DNA from: Fimenecus sp964527585
GTDB taxonomy: Bacteria > Bacillota > Clostridia > Oscillospirales > Acutalibacteraceae
Direction: 5' to 3'
Length of the DNA: 64,000 bases
Assembly: GCA_964527585.1 (NCBI GenBank)
Contig: CAZGPE010000006.1
Span: 1 to 64,000 of the forward strand
In this document: piece after piece, positions 35,266 through 44,719 of the stretch
Numbering within the stretch: position 1 is the stretch's first letter
Layout of the letters: the number at the start of each line of letters is the position of its first letter
Position numbers and translations under genes: made by a program
The notes under the pieces: model-generated
Database searches by the model: none
Told to the model about the DNA's origin: nothing
Seen by the model: the letters and a program-made list of their open reading frames with translations, nothing else

Positions 35266-36153
35266 TCATTCCTTTAACAAAGCATCGTATTTTTCAAGAA
35301 GTATAGCAGGATTGTATGAAAGTTTTGCTTTACGCAAGCCCTCATCACCGGTGTCATCTTCACGGTTAATAAACTCATACTGCATAAGTTCGTTTTCACA
35401 AAACTGCTGATTTACGGTCGGATATGCACCTCTGATGTCGGAAAACGCTTTTTCGACATGAGTGCAAAAAACATTTTCGTTTATCGGTTCACCGAAAGTA
35501 TATCCGACAACTTTTCCGTCCAGTCTGATTAATCCGCCGACAAAACCGAGTTCAAAATACTTGTCAAAAGCACGGTTTATCGCTATCAGTTCGTTGGAAA
35601 CACCCTCACCTTTTTCGCTGTTAATTATTTCCCATTCCTCATTCATTTTATAACATTCAGAGATGTTACTTCGGTCGATTTTTTCATATTTCCAATTATA
35701 ATTATTCTTAAAGAAAGAAATATGATTTCTTTTTGAATGATACTTTCTGCCGGAAAGAGAGTTCAGCGACTGAGAAGTGTATATATAATCAAAAGAGTCC
35801 CTTGTCGGCTTAAATATAAATTTATCCGGAAAAAGTTCGTTTAACTCTTTTACCGATTTTTCGGAAAGGCTGTATAACACAAGCTTTTTGTTTTTATTTC
35901 GACAATATTCTATAATTTCGTTTATTGCATTTTTCTTATTTGAATTTCCGCAAGGATAAAGAAAACTTGCAGTATTTTCATTTTCGGTTTTCGCTAAAAA
36001 CAATCCGTTATATTCTGCGATTTCGGTTGAATAAACCTTTGACCATATATATAAATTTCCGAAACAGTATTCGCAAGACATTTCTCCGGACTGTTCCATC
36101 GCTTTTTTGACCCATTTACTGTCTGATATTTCAGGGTCCTTAAATTCAATCAC
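35266..36153 (-). CDS. DUF2156-family protein (GNAT-like, MprF C-terminal domain relative)
   Basis: 295 residues with two GNAT-like halves, related to the lysyl-phosphatidylglycerol synthase catalytic domain but with no membrane segments. WKYEKIDRSNISECYKMNEEW and LGFVGGLIRLDGKVVGYTFGEPINENVFCTHVEKAFSDIRGAYPTVNQQF are typical of free-standing DUF2156 proteins. It probably transfers an acyl or aminoacyl group to an unknown acceptor. The start is a GTG at 36153 behind AGGAGA and overlaps the tmk stop by 8 bases. Confidence 0.8.
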   Translation of the reverse strand: MIEFKDPEISDSKWVKKAMEQSGEMSCEYCFGNLYIWSKVYSTEIAEYNGLFLAKTENENTASFLYPCGNSNKKNAINEIIEYCRNKNKKLVLYSLSEKSVKELNELFPDKFIFKPTRDSFDYIYTSQSLNSLSGRKYHSKRNHISFFKNNYNWKYEKIDRSNISECYKMNEEWEIINSEKGEGVSNELIAINRAFDKYFELGFVGGLIRLDGKVVGYTFGEPINENVFCTHVEKAFSDIRGAYPTVNQQFCENELMQYEFINREDDTGDEGLRKAKLSYNPAILLEKYDALLKE

Positions 36154-36829
36154 TTAAATTTTCTCCTATTTTTTTCATAATTTCATCATATATATTATTA
36201 CCGATTTCTTCGATTGAAAACGGATTTTCTCCATCGGAACATTTAATTACCGACCAGCCGAATTTTTCGGCGGCAAACATTGCGCTCTCTCTGCACTTCT
36301 TCAAATATTCTACATTTGCTTCGTGAATATCTTTTTTGTTTTCGTCATCATTATACCGTTTAGACATAAGACGCTGAGAAATTTCCACGGGCATATCAAG
36401 ATATATTACCGCCGTAGGTTCGGGAACGCCCATTTTATTGTATTCATAATCCGTAAGCCAAGAAAGATATGCATCCCATTCGTCTTTCGGAAGTTTAACT
36501 GTTTGATGGACAGCATTGGAAGTCGCATATCTGTCGGCAAGAATAACGGTACCGGAAAGGTATTCTTTACTCCAATGGCGTTTATAACTGGCATATCTGT
36601 CAACAGCATAAAAAGACGATGCGGCATAAATATTTACATCATCCGGATTATTTCCGAATTCACCGCCGAGATACATTCTGACAAGTGTACTTGACTCATC
36701 GTCATAATCGGGAAGTTTAATTTGTTTTACGGGTATTTCGTTTTCGGTAAGGCGTTTTTTCAAAAGTTCAACCTGCGTCGATTTTCCGCTTCCGTCAAGT
36801 CCCTCGATTACAATTAAATTATTAGACAT
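36146..36829 (-). CDS. tmk: Thymidylate kinase
   Basis: Phosphorylates dTMP to dTDP. The P-loop is IEGLDGSGKST (about 8-18), the DRY-type motif is LADRYATSNAVHQ at about 96-108, and the lid sequence is present. At 227 residues it is a little longer than E. coli Tmk, with an insert at about 30-65, as in thymidylate kinases of some Clostridia; a related deoxynucleoside kinase is possible. It has a strong promoter (36882-36910) and opens an operon of eight co-directional genes ending in the PBP. AAGGTG lies upstream of the ATG. Confidence 0.9.
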   Translation of the reverse strand: MSNNLIVIEGLDGSGKSTQVELLKKRLTENEIPVKQIKLPDYDDESSTLVRMYLGGEFGNNPDDVNIYAASSFYAVDRYASYKRHWSKEYLSGTVILADRYATSNAVHQTVKLPKDEWDAYLSWLTDYEYNKMGVPEPTAVIYLDMPVEISQRLMSKRYNDDENKKDIHEANVEYLKKCRESAMFAAEKFGWSVIKCSDGENPFSIEEIGNNIYDEIMKKIGENLSD

Positions 36830-36881
36830 ATATTTTCACCTTAATTTCAACAATTAAATATCTTAACCGACAGCAAAATAT

Positions 36882-36910
36882 ATTTTATCATTTTTCGCCA
36901 TACTTTACAA
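36882..36910 (-). promoter_or_regulatory. Promoter of the tmk operon
   Basis: On the minus strand, TTGTAA (36905-36910), a 17-base spacer and TAAAAT (36882-36887). The leader is about 45 bases. Confidence 0.75.
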
Positions 36911-36950
36911 TATAAAAATAAAAAAACGGTTTCATAAAGAAACCGTTTTT
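36911..36950 (-). terminator. Terminator of the GtrA-like gene
   Basis: A perfect 12-bp stem (36922-36933 with 36939-36950), a 5-base loop and a T-rich tract on the minus strand. The -35 box of the tmk promoter begins immediately after it. Confidence 0.88.
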
Positions 36951-36959
36951 TGTTTGAAA

Positions 36960-37505
36960 TCAGTCTTTCTTTTCTTTTTTCTTTGAGAAAAGAATTTTAT
37001 CTACGGGGAAATAAAGGAAGAACTGAATCGCACCGCAAATCGCACCCGAAAGAGCAAGTGAAGCGCCTTCCATATTATGATTGCAGAAGAAAGTTATAAG
37101 TGCGGGCGAAAGCCAAGCCGAGAAGCAAATAAGAGCGATTGTAAAGACTATGTAGATAGGAAGTGTTACCGCAATATTAGCATCGGAATTAAATGTCTTA
37201 TCTCTGTTAATAAAGAAAGATACAATCTGTGCAATTACATTACTGAGGTTTGCGGCAATAAAAACTCCGAGTCCGGCAGCGACGATACCTGTTGCAGCAT
37301 CAGCAGGTTCACTTTTGAAAATCCAAAACTCATAAGGCTGATGAAGAAATTCTTCGGTCATGGGAAGTTTGATAAGATAAGGTAAGAAAGTCTGAATAAC
37401 AAACGCTCCGAGACTTACTACGATAAATTTTACAAACTGCCAAAGGGTTTCAAGACCTTTTCCCTTAGAAGCGGCAGCCTTATCAATGTCATTTAATTTT
37501 GCCAT
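36960..37505 (-). CDS. GtrA-like membrane protein
   Basis: 181 residues with four membrane segments: about 22-42, 72-96, 108-130 and 150-170. SFFINRDKTFNSD after the second segment matches the N-R-x-x-T-F signature of the GtrA family. GtrA proteins are thought to flip polyprenyl-linked sugars for cell-surface glycosylation; no glycosyltransferase is adjacent, so the partner is unknown. The loop between segments 1 and 2 is longer than usual. The ATG has CAGGAG upstream. Possible promoters lie in the 76 bases before it (TTGCAT-17-TAAACT or TTGATA-16-TATTAA), neither decisive. Monocistronic, with its own terminator. Confidence 0.75.
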   Translation of the reverse strand: MAKLNDIDKAAASKGKGLETLWQFVKFIVVSLGAFVIQTFLPYLIKLPMTEEFLHQPYEFWIFKSEPADAATGIVAAGLGVFIAANLSNVIAQIVSFFINRDKTFNSDANIAVTLPIYIVFTIALICFSAWLSPALITFFCNHNMEGASLALSGAICGAIQFFLYFPVDKILFSKKKEKKD

Positions 37506-37581
37506 AATACTAACTCCTGTTTCTGTTAATTTTTAATATAATGATAGTTTAACATATCAACGATTTTTATGCAACTGTTAA

Positions 37582-40284
37582 TTATCTGTTTTTGATTTTT
37601 TCAATTGCTTCGTTGATCATTTCCATTTTCTCGGTATGCTTTGCGAGTTTTTCGCGCTGCTCATTTACAAGATTAGCAGGTGCTTTTGCTACAAAGTTGG
37701 CATTGTTGAGTTTATTGGAAATAAAATCAATATCCTTTTGAACCGCTTTCTTTTCTTTTTCAAGTCTTTCAAGTTCGGCTTTGAAATCTACAAGTTCATC
37801 TAACGGGATATAAATTTTCGCATCTTCCGTTATTACGGTAACCGCTGTATCGTCCTCATAGCCTGAAATAATTTCAACGGAACTTGCAGAAGCAAGACGG
37901 ATAAAGAATTCAGCCGCATTTGTAAATGTATCGACAAAGTTAGTGTCGATAATTACTTTTGCTTTCTTCGAAGGAGCAACATTCATTTCACTTCTTCTGT
38001 TACGGACGGCTTTTATTGCTGTCATAACTCTTTCCATTTCTGTTTCTTCGGCCTTAAATTTAAGTTTCGAAGAATAAACAGGCCACTCGGAAATCATAAC
38101 AGACTCATCATCATGCGGAAGAGTAAGCCATATTTCTTCGGTAATAAAAGGCATAAACGGATGAAGAAGTTTAAGTGTATTGCTCATAACATATACGAGA
38201 ACAGCTTTTACGGTTGACTTTGCGGTTTCATCATTGCAGTTAAGACGGATTTTGGCAAGTTCTATATACCAATCGCAGAAAACATCCCAAATGAAATCGT
38301 AAAGTTTAGATACGGCAAGTCCGAGTTCGTACTTTTCAAGCGAATCCGTAACGGATTTAACAAGATCGTTATACTGAGACAAAATCCATTTATCTTCAAT
38401 CGCAAGATTTTCGGGAATATAAGGTTTAGGTTCGTCGTCGGTAAGATTCATGAGAATAAATCTTGCCGCATTCCATATCTTATTTGCAAAGTTACGGCTT
38501 GCTTCGACTTTCTCATCGGAAAATCTCATATCGTTTCCGGGGCTGTTTCCTGTAGCGAGAGTAAATCTCAATGCATCCGCACCGAATTTGTCGATTATTT
38601 CGAGCGGATCAATTCCGTTACCGAGAGATTTTGACATTTTTCTTCCCTGTGCGTCTCTGACAAGACCGTGAATAAGAACCGTATCAAATGGCGCTTTATC
38701 TGTATATTCGAGAGCTGAGAATATCATTCTCGATACCCAAAATCCGATTATATCGTATCCGGTAACAAGAGTATTTGTCGGATAATAATGCTTCAAATCT
38801 TCGGTTTGTTCGGGCCAGCCGAGAGTTGAAAACGGCCAAAGAGCCGAAGAGAACCAAGTATCCAATGTATCGGGGTCCTGCGAAACTTTTTCGCTTCCGC
38901 ACTTCGAACACTTGCAAACATCCGTCTTTGAAACTGTTGTTGCTCCGCATTCATCACAATACCAAGCGGGAATTCTGTGCCCCCACCAAAGCTGACGGGA
39001 AATACACCAATCTCTTGTTCCCCTCATCCAGCTCATATAGTTCTTTGTAAATCTTTCGGGAATAAACTTAATTTCGCCCTTTTCAACCGATTCGATAGCG
39101 GGAGCGGCAAGCGGTTCCATTCTGACAAACCATTGCTTTGAAACCATCGGTTCTATTGTTGAATGGCATCTGTAACAAGTTCCGACTTCATGTTTAATAG
39201 GTTCGATTTCTTTAATATATCCGCCTTCTTCAAGATCTTTAAGAATTGCCTTTCTTGCCTGAAGAGTAGTCATACCGGCATATTTACCGCAATCAAGAAC
39301 TTCAGGTTCATTTTGTGCGGTTTTTCCCGATGCACGCAATTCATCAGCCTGTGCTTTGTCTTGTGCTCCGGTCATATATCCGTCATAAGTGAAAGTACGG
39401 ACAATCGGAAGATTATGTCTGAGACCGACTTCGAAGTCATTGGGATCGTGTGCGGGAGTAATCTTAACAACACCTGTTCCCTTAGTCATATCGGCGTGCT
39501 CATCGCATACAATCGGAATCTCCTTATTAAGCAATGGTAATATAACATGGCAACCGTGCAAATGAGAATATCTCGGATCGTCGCCGTTTATCGCAACAGC
39601 GGTATCACCGAGCATTGTTTCCGGACGGGTTGTCGCAAGTTCGAGTTTTTCTCCGGTTTCTTTTACAGTATAAAGAAGGTGCCAGAAATTCGAATCTTTC
39701 TCTTCATACTCAACTTCGGCATCGGAAATAGATGTATTACAGTGAGGACACCAGTTAACCATTCTGTTGCCTCTGTATATTAAATCTTTTTCGTAAAGAC
39801 GAACAAACACTTCACGGACAGCTTTGCTGCATCCCTCATCAAGAGTAAAGCGTTCTCTGTCCCAGTCGCACGAAGAACCCATTTTCTTTAACTGTTCAAT
39901 GATTCTTCCGCCGTACTGTGCTTTCCAATCCCAAGCTCTTTCAAGAAATTTTTCTCTGCCGATTTCTTCTTTGGTAATTCCCTCTTTGCGCATTGCTTCA
40001 ACAATTTTCGCTTCGGTGGCAATCGAAGCATGGTCGGTTCCGGGCAACCAAAGTGTATCATATCCCGCCATTCTGTGATAGCGTATAAGAATATCCTGTA
40101 AAGTATTGTCAAGTGCGTGTCCCATGTGAAGCTGACCGGTAATATTGGGGGGCGGAATAACTATTGTATAAGTCTTTTTCCCCTCTTCTCGCTTTGCATG
40201 GAAATATTTATTTTCCAACCAAGTATTATAAATTCTTTCCTCAACATTTTTAGGATTGTACTGTTTTTCAAGTTCTTTAGACAT
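37582..40284 (-). CDS. valS: Valyl-tRNA synthetase
   Basis: Class I aminoacyl-tRNA synthetase that charges tRNA-Val and edits mischarged Thr. The HIGH motif is HMGH in PPNITGQLHMGHALD (about 46-60) and the KMSKS motif is present in GRKMSKSLGNG. The editing domain lies between (about 190-360, with TTRPETMLGDTAVAI), and a coiled-coil arm of about 65 residues closes the protein, typical of ValS. A Zn-type cysteine set (CDECGATT...CKCSKCG) lies near 415-440. The start is the ATG at 40284 with AAGGAGG upstream; the longer frame runs into the T-box terminator. Length is 900. Expression is governed by the T-box leader. Confidence 0.96.
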   Translation of the reverse strand: MSKELEKQYNPKNVEERIYNTWLENKYFHAKREEGKKTYTIVIPPPNITGQLHMGHALDNTLQDILIRYHRMAGYDTLWLPGTDHASIATEAKIVEAMRKEGITKEEIGREKFLERAWDWKAQYGGRIIEQLKKMGSSCDWDRERFTLDEGCSKAVREVFVRLYEKDLIYRGNRMVNWCPHCNTSISDAEVEYEEKDSNFWHLLYTVKETGEKLELATTRPETMLGDTAVAINGDDPRYSHLHGCHVILPLLNKEIPIVCDEHADMTKGTGVVKITPAHDPNDFEVGLRHNLPIVRTFTYDGYMTGAQDKAQADELRASGKTAQNEPEVLDCGKYAGMTTLQARKAILKDLEEGGYIKEIEPIKHEVGTCYRCHSTIEPMVSKQWFVRMEPLAAPAIESVEKGEIKFIPERFTKNYMSWMRGTRDWCISRQLWWGHRIPAWYCDECGATTVSKTDVCKCSKCGSEKVSQDPDTLDTWFSSALWPFSTLGWPEQTEDLKHYYPTNTLVTGYDIIGFWVSRMIFSALEYTDKAPFDTVLIHGLVRDAQGRKMSKSLGNGIDPLEIIDKFGADALRFTLATGNSPGNDMRFSDEKVEASRNFANKIWNAARFILMNLTDDEPKPYIPENLAIEDKWILSQYNDLVKSVTDSLEKYELGLAVSKLYDFIWDVFCDWYIELAKIRLNCNDETAKSTVKAVLVYVMSNTLKLLHPFMPFITEEIWLTLPHDDESVMISEWPVYSSKLKFKAEETEMERVMTAIKAVRNRRSEMNVAPSKKAKVIIDTNFVDTFTNAAEFFIRLASASSVEIISGYEDDTAVTVITEDAKIYIPLDELVDFKAELERLEKEKKAVQKDIDFISNKLNNANFVAKAPANLVNEQREKLAKHTEKMEMINEAIEKIKNR

Positions 40285-40299
40285 TTTTTCCTCCTTGCA

Positions 40300-40528
40300 A
40301 ATAAAAAACGCCTCATACGATGTATGAGACGAAAAAATCCGTGGTACCACTCAAATTGCCAAAAACGGCCACTTAATATTTATAACGCAATAACCCGTCC
40401 CTGCTTAAATATCGGCAGAGCCACTCCGAAGCGACGGCGAAACACACTTTGTATTGCCTTGCACCGAACGGCAACTCTCTGAAAACAGTGAATGTATTTC
40501 TTAACTTCTTCTCAGTGTTTTATAATTT
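40300..40528 (-). promoter_or_regulatory. T-box riboswitch of valS
   Basis: A leader of about 230 bases before valS on the minus strand. It has the conserved T-box AGTGGTACCACGGA (about 40338-40351) and stem I features (AGAGAG, then GGTGCAAGGC in the apical part). A terminator hairpin, CGTCTCATAC with GTATGAGGCG (40309-40331), is followed by a T-run. Uncharged tRNA-Val would pair with the T-box to form the antiterminator. The triplet GUC (40433-40435) just before GCUUCGGAG is the likeliest specifier and matches Val. Confidence 0.92.
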
Positions 40529-40534
40529 AGAGAT

Positions 40535-40563
40535 ATTTTAACATTTTATCGGCAGTGTGTCAA
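40535..40563 (-). promoter_or_regulatory. Promoter of the T-box-valS transcript
   Basis: On the minus strand, perfect TTGACA (40558-40563), a 17-base spacer and TAAAAT (40535-40540). Expected start is near 40528. Confidence 0.85.
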
Positions 40564-40571
40564 TCAAATAA

Positions 40572-41045
40572 TCATTCAATTTCAAGCAAATCAACATACT
40601 CGCTTAAAAACATTCTTATATCTGTACCTTCTTTGCTGTTTCCGTTTATATAAATTTTTACACCCTGATATGTATAGTTTTTTATATCGTCAAGATTATG
40701 CGTATCAAACGAAAAAGTAAATTCGGCTGTATTATTACGGGAAACCGAGATAACTCCGGTTTCAACGGCATTATCGGGAATATAATTACCTGTTGAACCG
40801 TTTACAAGTTTGAATTTATATGTATTAAAATCGTAAAACCAAGTATCTGCCGTAGCATCTACTGTTACATGATAATAACCGCTTTGATCTTCATATTCCT
40901 GCGCCGCTATTTTCGTTACCTGAAAATCAATTTTGTGCCAACGGTTCTTTATAATGTTTGCACCGAGAAAAACAAGACCGATTATTATGGCAACGGCAGA
41001 TATTTCAAAAAAAGCAACTACCGCCTTACGCTGTTTTTTATTCAT
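40572..41045 (-). CDS. Membrane-anchored extracytoplasmic protein of unknown function
   Basis: I do not recognise a family. About 157 residues: a basic N-terminus (NKKQRK), one membrane segment (about 10-31) and an outside domain of about 125 residues rich in Tyr, Asp and beta-forming stretches (YYHVTVDATADTWFYDF, AEFTFSFDTHNL, YTYQGVKIYING), resembling an Ig-like or DUF4352-type beta-sandwich. The start is the ATG at 41045 with AGGTG upstream; a GTG two codons earlier is possible. Its SD overlaps the comF stop, so it is the last gene of the recD2-comF unit. Probable cell-surface or stress-related accessory protein. Confidence 0.7.
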   Translation of the reverse strand: MNKKQRKAVVAFFEISAVAIIIGLVFLGANIIKNRWHKIDFQVTKIAAQEYEDQSGYYHVTVDATADTWFYDFNTYKFKLVNGSTGNYIPDNAVETGVISVSRNNTAEFTFSFDTHNLDDIKNYTYQGVKIYINGNSKEGTDIRMFLSEYVDLLEIE

Positions 41046-41047
41046 TT

Positions 41048-41794
41048 TCACACCTCACGATGTATTTTATCAACATTGTCTTCAACTGTCAACTTATTCT
41101 TATACGAAACGGCGAATGTCAAACATTTAACACTTTGTGCGTTTGAGAGCAAAAGCATTTTGGCACATTCATCAAGAGATGCGCCTGTTGTTTTAACATC
41201 ATCTACGAGTAATATTCTTTTGTTCTCGACATTTACCGCTTTTTTAACATCGTAAATTCCGAAAACATTTCCTTTTCTGAACGCTCCGGGAACCGAATGC
41301 TGTGCCGGTGTATCGTAAATACATTCAAGTGCATCGCAAACGGGAATCGAAGATAAAGACGAAAGTTCTTTCGCAATTTCGCAAGCCTGATTAAACTCAC
41401 GCTTTCTCGATTTGCTTTTCGAAAAAGGAACATAACATATACAGTCGAATTCATCCGCTATATACTCTCTTAATAAAACCTCATACATATCTTCCGCCAT
41501 TACTTTGCATAAAAACTTTTTCTCGTGGAATTTCATTCTCGATACAGTCTTTTTTATCGCATCTTTGTAATAAAAAGCACCGACGGATTCTTTGTAAAAA
41601 TGTTTTCTCCCCTTACAGTCGCAATCATTTTTGCTTCTTGCACACAGTTTGCAAACAGGCGGTTCGATTCTCGGCAGAGAGTCTTTACAGTTTCGGCAAA
41701 CCGTTTCATTATACCGTATAACCTCACCGCAATATTTACATCTTTTCGGGAAGAAAGAACTGATAACAAACTCTTTCAATTCACCTATGTCCAT
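41048..41794 (-). CDS. comF: ComF-family phosphoribosyltransferase-like protein
   Basis: 248 residues with an N-terminal zinc-ribbon set (CKYC, CRNC, then CKLCARSKNDCDC) followed by a type I PRTase fold with PRPP loop ILLVDDVKTTGASLDECAKML at about 195-215. ComF/GntX proteins act with helicases in DNA uptake and genome maintenance; the chemical activity is not established. The ATG overlaps the recD2 stop and has GGAGAA upstream. The pairing with a helicase gene mirrors comFA-comFC of other Firmicutes. Confidence 0.9.
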   Translation of the reverse strand: MDIGELKEFVISSFFPKRCKYCGEVIRYNETVCRNCKDSLPRIEPPVCKLCARSKNDCDCKGRKHFYKESVGAFYYKDAIKKTVSRMKFHEKKFLCKVMAEDMYEVLLREYIADEFDCICYVPFSKSKSRKREFNQACEIAKELSSLSSIPVCDALECIYDTPAQHSVPGAFRKGNVFGIYDVKKAVNVENKRILLVDDVKTTGASLDECAKMLLLSNAQSVKCLTFAVSYKNKLTVEDNVDKIHREV

Positions 41795-44003
41795 CGTCGT
41801 TCTCCAAAAGCATTGATTTAAGTGCGGAATAGCGCCTTGTTATTTTATTGTTAAGCGCCATTTCTTTCATCTCTTCACTACTGCCGACAATTATCAAGCG
41901 CTCCTTCGCTCTTGTAACCGCAGTATAGAGCAAATTTCTGTATTTCAGCTGAGAAATCACCGATATAATCGGTAAAATAACCGCTTTGAATTCGCTGCCC
42001 TGACTTTTATGCACCGTAATTGCATAAGCAAGTTCCAACTCAATAAGCTGTTCTTTCATATAAGTTGCTCGGCGCTCATCGTCAAAGCACACAACCGCAC
42101 ATTCGTTTTTCAAATCAATCCGTTCTATTATTCCTATGTCTCCGTTGAATATTCCCTCACCGGAATCTTTGCCTTTTTCCCAGACGATATTATAGTTGTT
42201 TTTAATCTGCATAACTTTATCGCCCTCACGGAAGGTTCTGAACCCTACCGTAAGTTGATTTTTTGTTTTCTCCGGCGGATTTACAAGTTCTTGCAGCATT
42301 TTATTCAAATTAACAGTTCCCGCTTCACCTTTTTTCGAAGGGCATATAACCTGAATATCCGTAAAAGGAGAATATCCGTAAGCGGCGGGAAGCCTTGCGG
42401 AATAAAGCTGTGCAACCGTTTTGGCGGTATCGTAAGCATTTTTCCGTTCCATTACGAAAAAGTCGCTATCCTTTTTATCGGTAATAAGATTTTCCGAATT
42501 GACAATTCTATGTGCATTCGTAACAATCAAACTGTCAAGAGACTGTCTGAACACTTCTTTAAGTTCTACAACAGGCAAAAGTTTTGAATTTATCAAATCG
42601 GAAAGCACATTACCCGCTCCGACTGCCGGAAGTTGATCGTAATCCCCGACCATAACAAAACGGCATCCGAACGGCAATGCGGAAATAAGACTTGCAAATA
42701 TATTTATATCTACCATCGAAAGTTCGTCAACAATAAGGACTTCACAATCAAGCGGATTTCTCATATTGCGCTGAAAAACCGGTCTGTCGTATTCATCCCA
42801 TTCAACTTCAAGCAATCTGTGAATTGTTTTTGCTTCTTTCCCGGTTAATTCACTCATTCTTTTTGCTGCTCTTCCCGTCGGTGCGGCAAGAGCGATTTCA
42901 AGACCTTCGTTTTCAAAAACTTTTATTATTCCTTTAAGCGTTGTCGTTTTTCCCGTTCCGGGTCCGCCGGTTAAAATCAACATTCCTTTATTGATTGCGG
43001 TTTGAATCGCTTCTTTTTGTTTTTCGGCATACTGAATTTTCAGCATAACTTCAACGGCTTCGATTTCTTTATATAAAGTTTTTCTTTCGGGAGGCGGAAA
43101 CTTAAGCAAAACTTTAATTCTGTCGCTTATCAATTTTTCATCAATATATGCGGATGTTAAAAAAACAAATTCTTTTGCGTCTATAATTTTTGATATAAGT
43201 TTGTTTTCCGAAATAAGTTCATCAATTAAAATATCAACCGTATCCTTGTTTACGGACAAGTATTCAGAAGCAATTCGAATAACCTTATCTCTCGGCAGAC
43301 AAGTATGCCCGTCAGCATAAAGATTGTGTGTGATAATATGTAATATTCCCGCTTTAATTCTTAGATTAGGCTCAGTTTTATTCGGTAAATTTTCCGCAAT
43401 TGTTTCCGCACGCTCAAAGCCGATTCCGGTTCCCGAAAAACACAAATCAAAAGGATTTTCAAGAACTTTTTCAACTGCTTTCGCTCCGAAAACACGGTAT
43501 GCTTTTATACACTCATTCGGAGTCATTCCGTATGTTTCAAGATTCATCATAATATTTCTTACGGCAAACTGTCTTTTGAAATCTTCAGACATCATTTTGG
43601 CTTTTTCCAAAGATATGCCTTTTATTTGCGCAAGGCTCTCCGGCTCATTTTCAAGCACTTCAAACGAGCGTTCCGCAAAAGCGGTTATTATTTTTTCAGC
43701 CGTTGCGGGACCTATTCCTTTAACGGCACCGGCGCAAAGATAATTATAAAGTTGTTCGGTATTCGCAGGCATATTTCTTTCGTAACTTTCAACCTTAAAC
43801 TGTCTGCCGAAAGTAGAGTGAAAAGTCCAATTGCCGCAACATTTAACATTTTCACCGATTGAAATATCCGAAAAAACACCAACGGCCGTAATGAGTTCAT
43901 CATCACAGCCTACTTCAAGCACGGTATATCCGTTTTGTTCATTTCTGAATTTAATATCCTCAACGGTACCGCTGATTATTTCATTTTCCTGATTACCGTT
44001 CAT
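41781..44003 (-). CDS. recD2: ATP-dependent DNA helicase RecD2
   Basis: Superfamily 1B 5'-3' helicase that acts without RecBC in bacteria such as this. The N-terminal OB and helix-hairpin-helix region (about 1-200, with GIGPATAEKI) is the RecD2 hallmark. Walker A is LTGGPGTGKTTTLKG at about 346-360, the DEAD-like motif is VLIVDELSMVD, and YAITVHKSQGSEFKAVILP near the C-terminus is motif V/VI. Length is 740. The ATG overlaps the preceding small gene and has GAGGAT upstream. Expected role: replication fork and mismatch or recombination repair. Confidence 0.95.
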   Translation of the reverse strand: MNGNQENEIISGTVEDIKFRNEQNGYTVLEVGCDDELITAVGVFSDISIGENVKCCGNWTFHSTFGRQFKVESYERNMPANTEQLYNYLCAGAVKGIGPATAEKIITAFAERSFEVLENEPESLAQIKGISLEKAKMMSEDFKRQFAVRNIMMNLETYGMTPNECIKAYRVFGAKAVEKVLENPFDLCFSGTGIGFERAETIAENLPNKTEPNLRIKAGILHIITHNLYADGHTCLPRDKVIRIASEYLSVNKDTVDILIDELISENKLISKIIDAKEFVFLTSAYIDEKLISDRIKVLLKFPPPERKTLYKEIEAVEVMLKIQYAEKQKEAIQTAINKGMLILTGGPGTGKTTTLKGIIKVFENEGLEIALAAPTGRAAKRMSELTGKEAKTIHRLLEVEWDEYDRPVFQRNMRNPLDCEVLIVDELSMVDINIFASLISALPFGCRFVMVGDYDQLPAVGAGNVLSDLINSKLLPVVELKEVFRQSLDSLIVTNAHRIVNSENLITDKKDSDFFVMERKNAYDTAKTVAQLYSARLPAAYGYSPFTDIQVICPSKKGEAGTVNLNKMLQELVNPPEKTKNQLTVGFRTFREGDKVMQIKNNYNIVWEKGKDSGEGIFNGDIGIIERIDLKNECAVVCFDDERRATYMKEQLIELELAYAITVHKSQGSEFKAVILPIISVISQLKYRNLLYTAVTRAKERLIIVGSSEEMKEMALNNKITRRYSALKSMLLENDDGHR

Positions 44004-44334
44004 TAAAAAGATCCTCTAATTCATTTGAGGTAATAAGATAAATCCCGTTTGTCTGCCGACAAACATTCAAGCACGACAGTCTTTGAGATTCATCCATTCC
44101 CGTATCTACAACAACAACCTTGCCGTAATTTTCATCGCCGATGAGATTAAGTTTGGTTCTTGCCGAATATGCGGCCTGTGTTATGTTTTCGTTACACAAA
44201 TCCGATGGAATCAATATGTAGTAATCATACCTTCCTTTCGGCATAAGCAATCGGAACATTATCCCGTAAGAAACGGCAAGCACACCCAAAAGTACCAATC
44301 CGACAAATATACAGGCAAAAACAGTTTCCAACAT
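43993..44334 (-). CDS. Small membrane-anchored protein of unknown function
   Basis: 113 residues, no family recognised. One hydrophobic segment (about 3-27), then RLLMPKGRYDYYILIP and a soluble part with an alternating beta-alpha pattern (YYILIPSDLCNEN, GKVVVVDTGMDESQRLSCLNVC, GIYLITSNELEDLF) like a small Rossmann-type fold. It overlaps recD2 by 11 bases and is therefore translated with it. The start is the ATG at 44334 with GGGGTGA upstream; that SD lies in the hairpin that follows rnpB. The longer frame adds three residues from a GTG. Confidence 0.72.
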   Translation of the reverse strand: MLETVFACIFVGLVLLGVLAVSYGIMFRLLMPKGRYDYYILIPSDLCNENITQAAYSARTKLNLIGDENYGKVVVVDTGMDESQRLSCLNVCRQTNGIYLITSNELEDLFNER

Positions 44335-44375
44335 TAAAATCACCCCATAACATTGTATGAGGCGAAAATAATAGT

Positions 44376-44712
44376 GTGAGTAAACCTATAAGCCGAGTTC
44401 TGTCATTGAAAGCAATTATCTGTCTAGACGCACCGTTACCGATACGCTCAAGCCATCCTTTGAAGTATCTGCCCAGCTGACAACTTCGCTCGATGTTGCA
44501 TCGGGTAGGGTTTACTTAGCAATATTGTTACCAATATTCTGGTGAGCTCTTACCTCGCCTTTCCATCCTTACCGTAATAAATACGGCGGTATATCTCTAT
44601 GCACTTTCCCGAAGGTCGCCCTTGGCGGCCGTTAGCCGTTACCCTGCTGTGTGATGCTCGGACTTTCCTCACAGACAATAAAGCGTCTGCGCAATTGCTC
44701 AGTCTACTCACA
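44376..44712 (-). ncRNA. rnpB: RNase P RNA, bacterial class A
   Basis: Catalytic RNA of RNase P, which matures tRNA 5' ends. On the minus strand, helix P1 is GTGAGTAGAC (44703-44712) pairing with GTTTACTCAC (44376-44385). The conserved blocks GAGGAAAGTCCGAGC, CAGGGTAACGG, AGGTAAGAGCTCACC and ACAGAACTCGGCTTATAG all appear in order, about 337 bases in total. The promoter just upstream gives a start near 44713, matching the 5' end. Any reading frame here is incidental. Confidence 0.97.
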
Positions 44713-44719
44713 TAATATA

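Noticed and set aside
42009..42587. 192-codon plus-strand frame opposite recD2
   Set aside because: Antisense to conserved helicase motifs; Phe/Arg-rich composition typical of a shadow frame and no SD.
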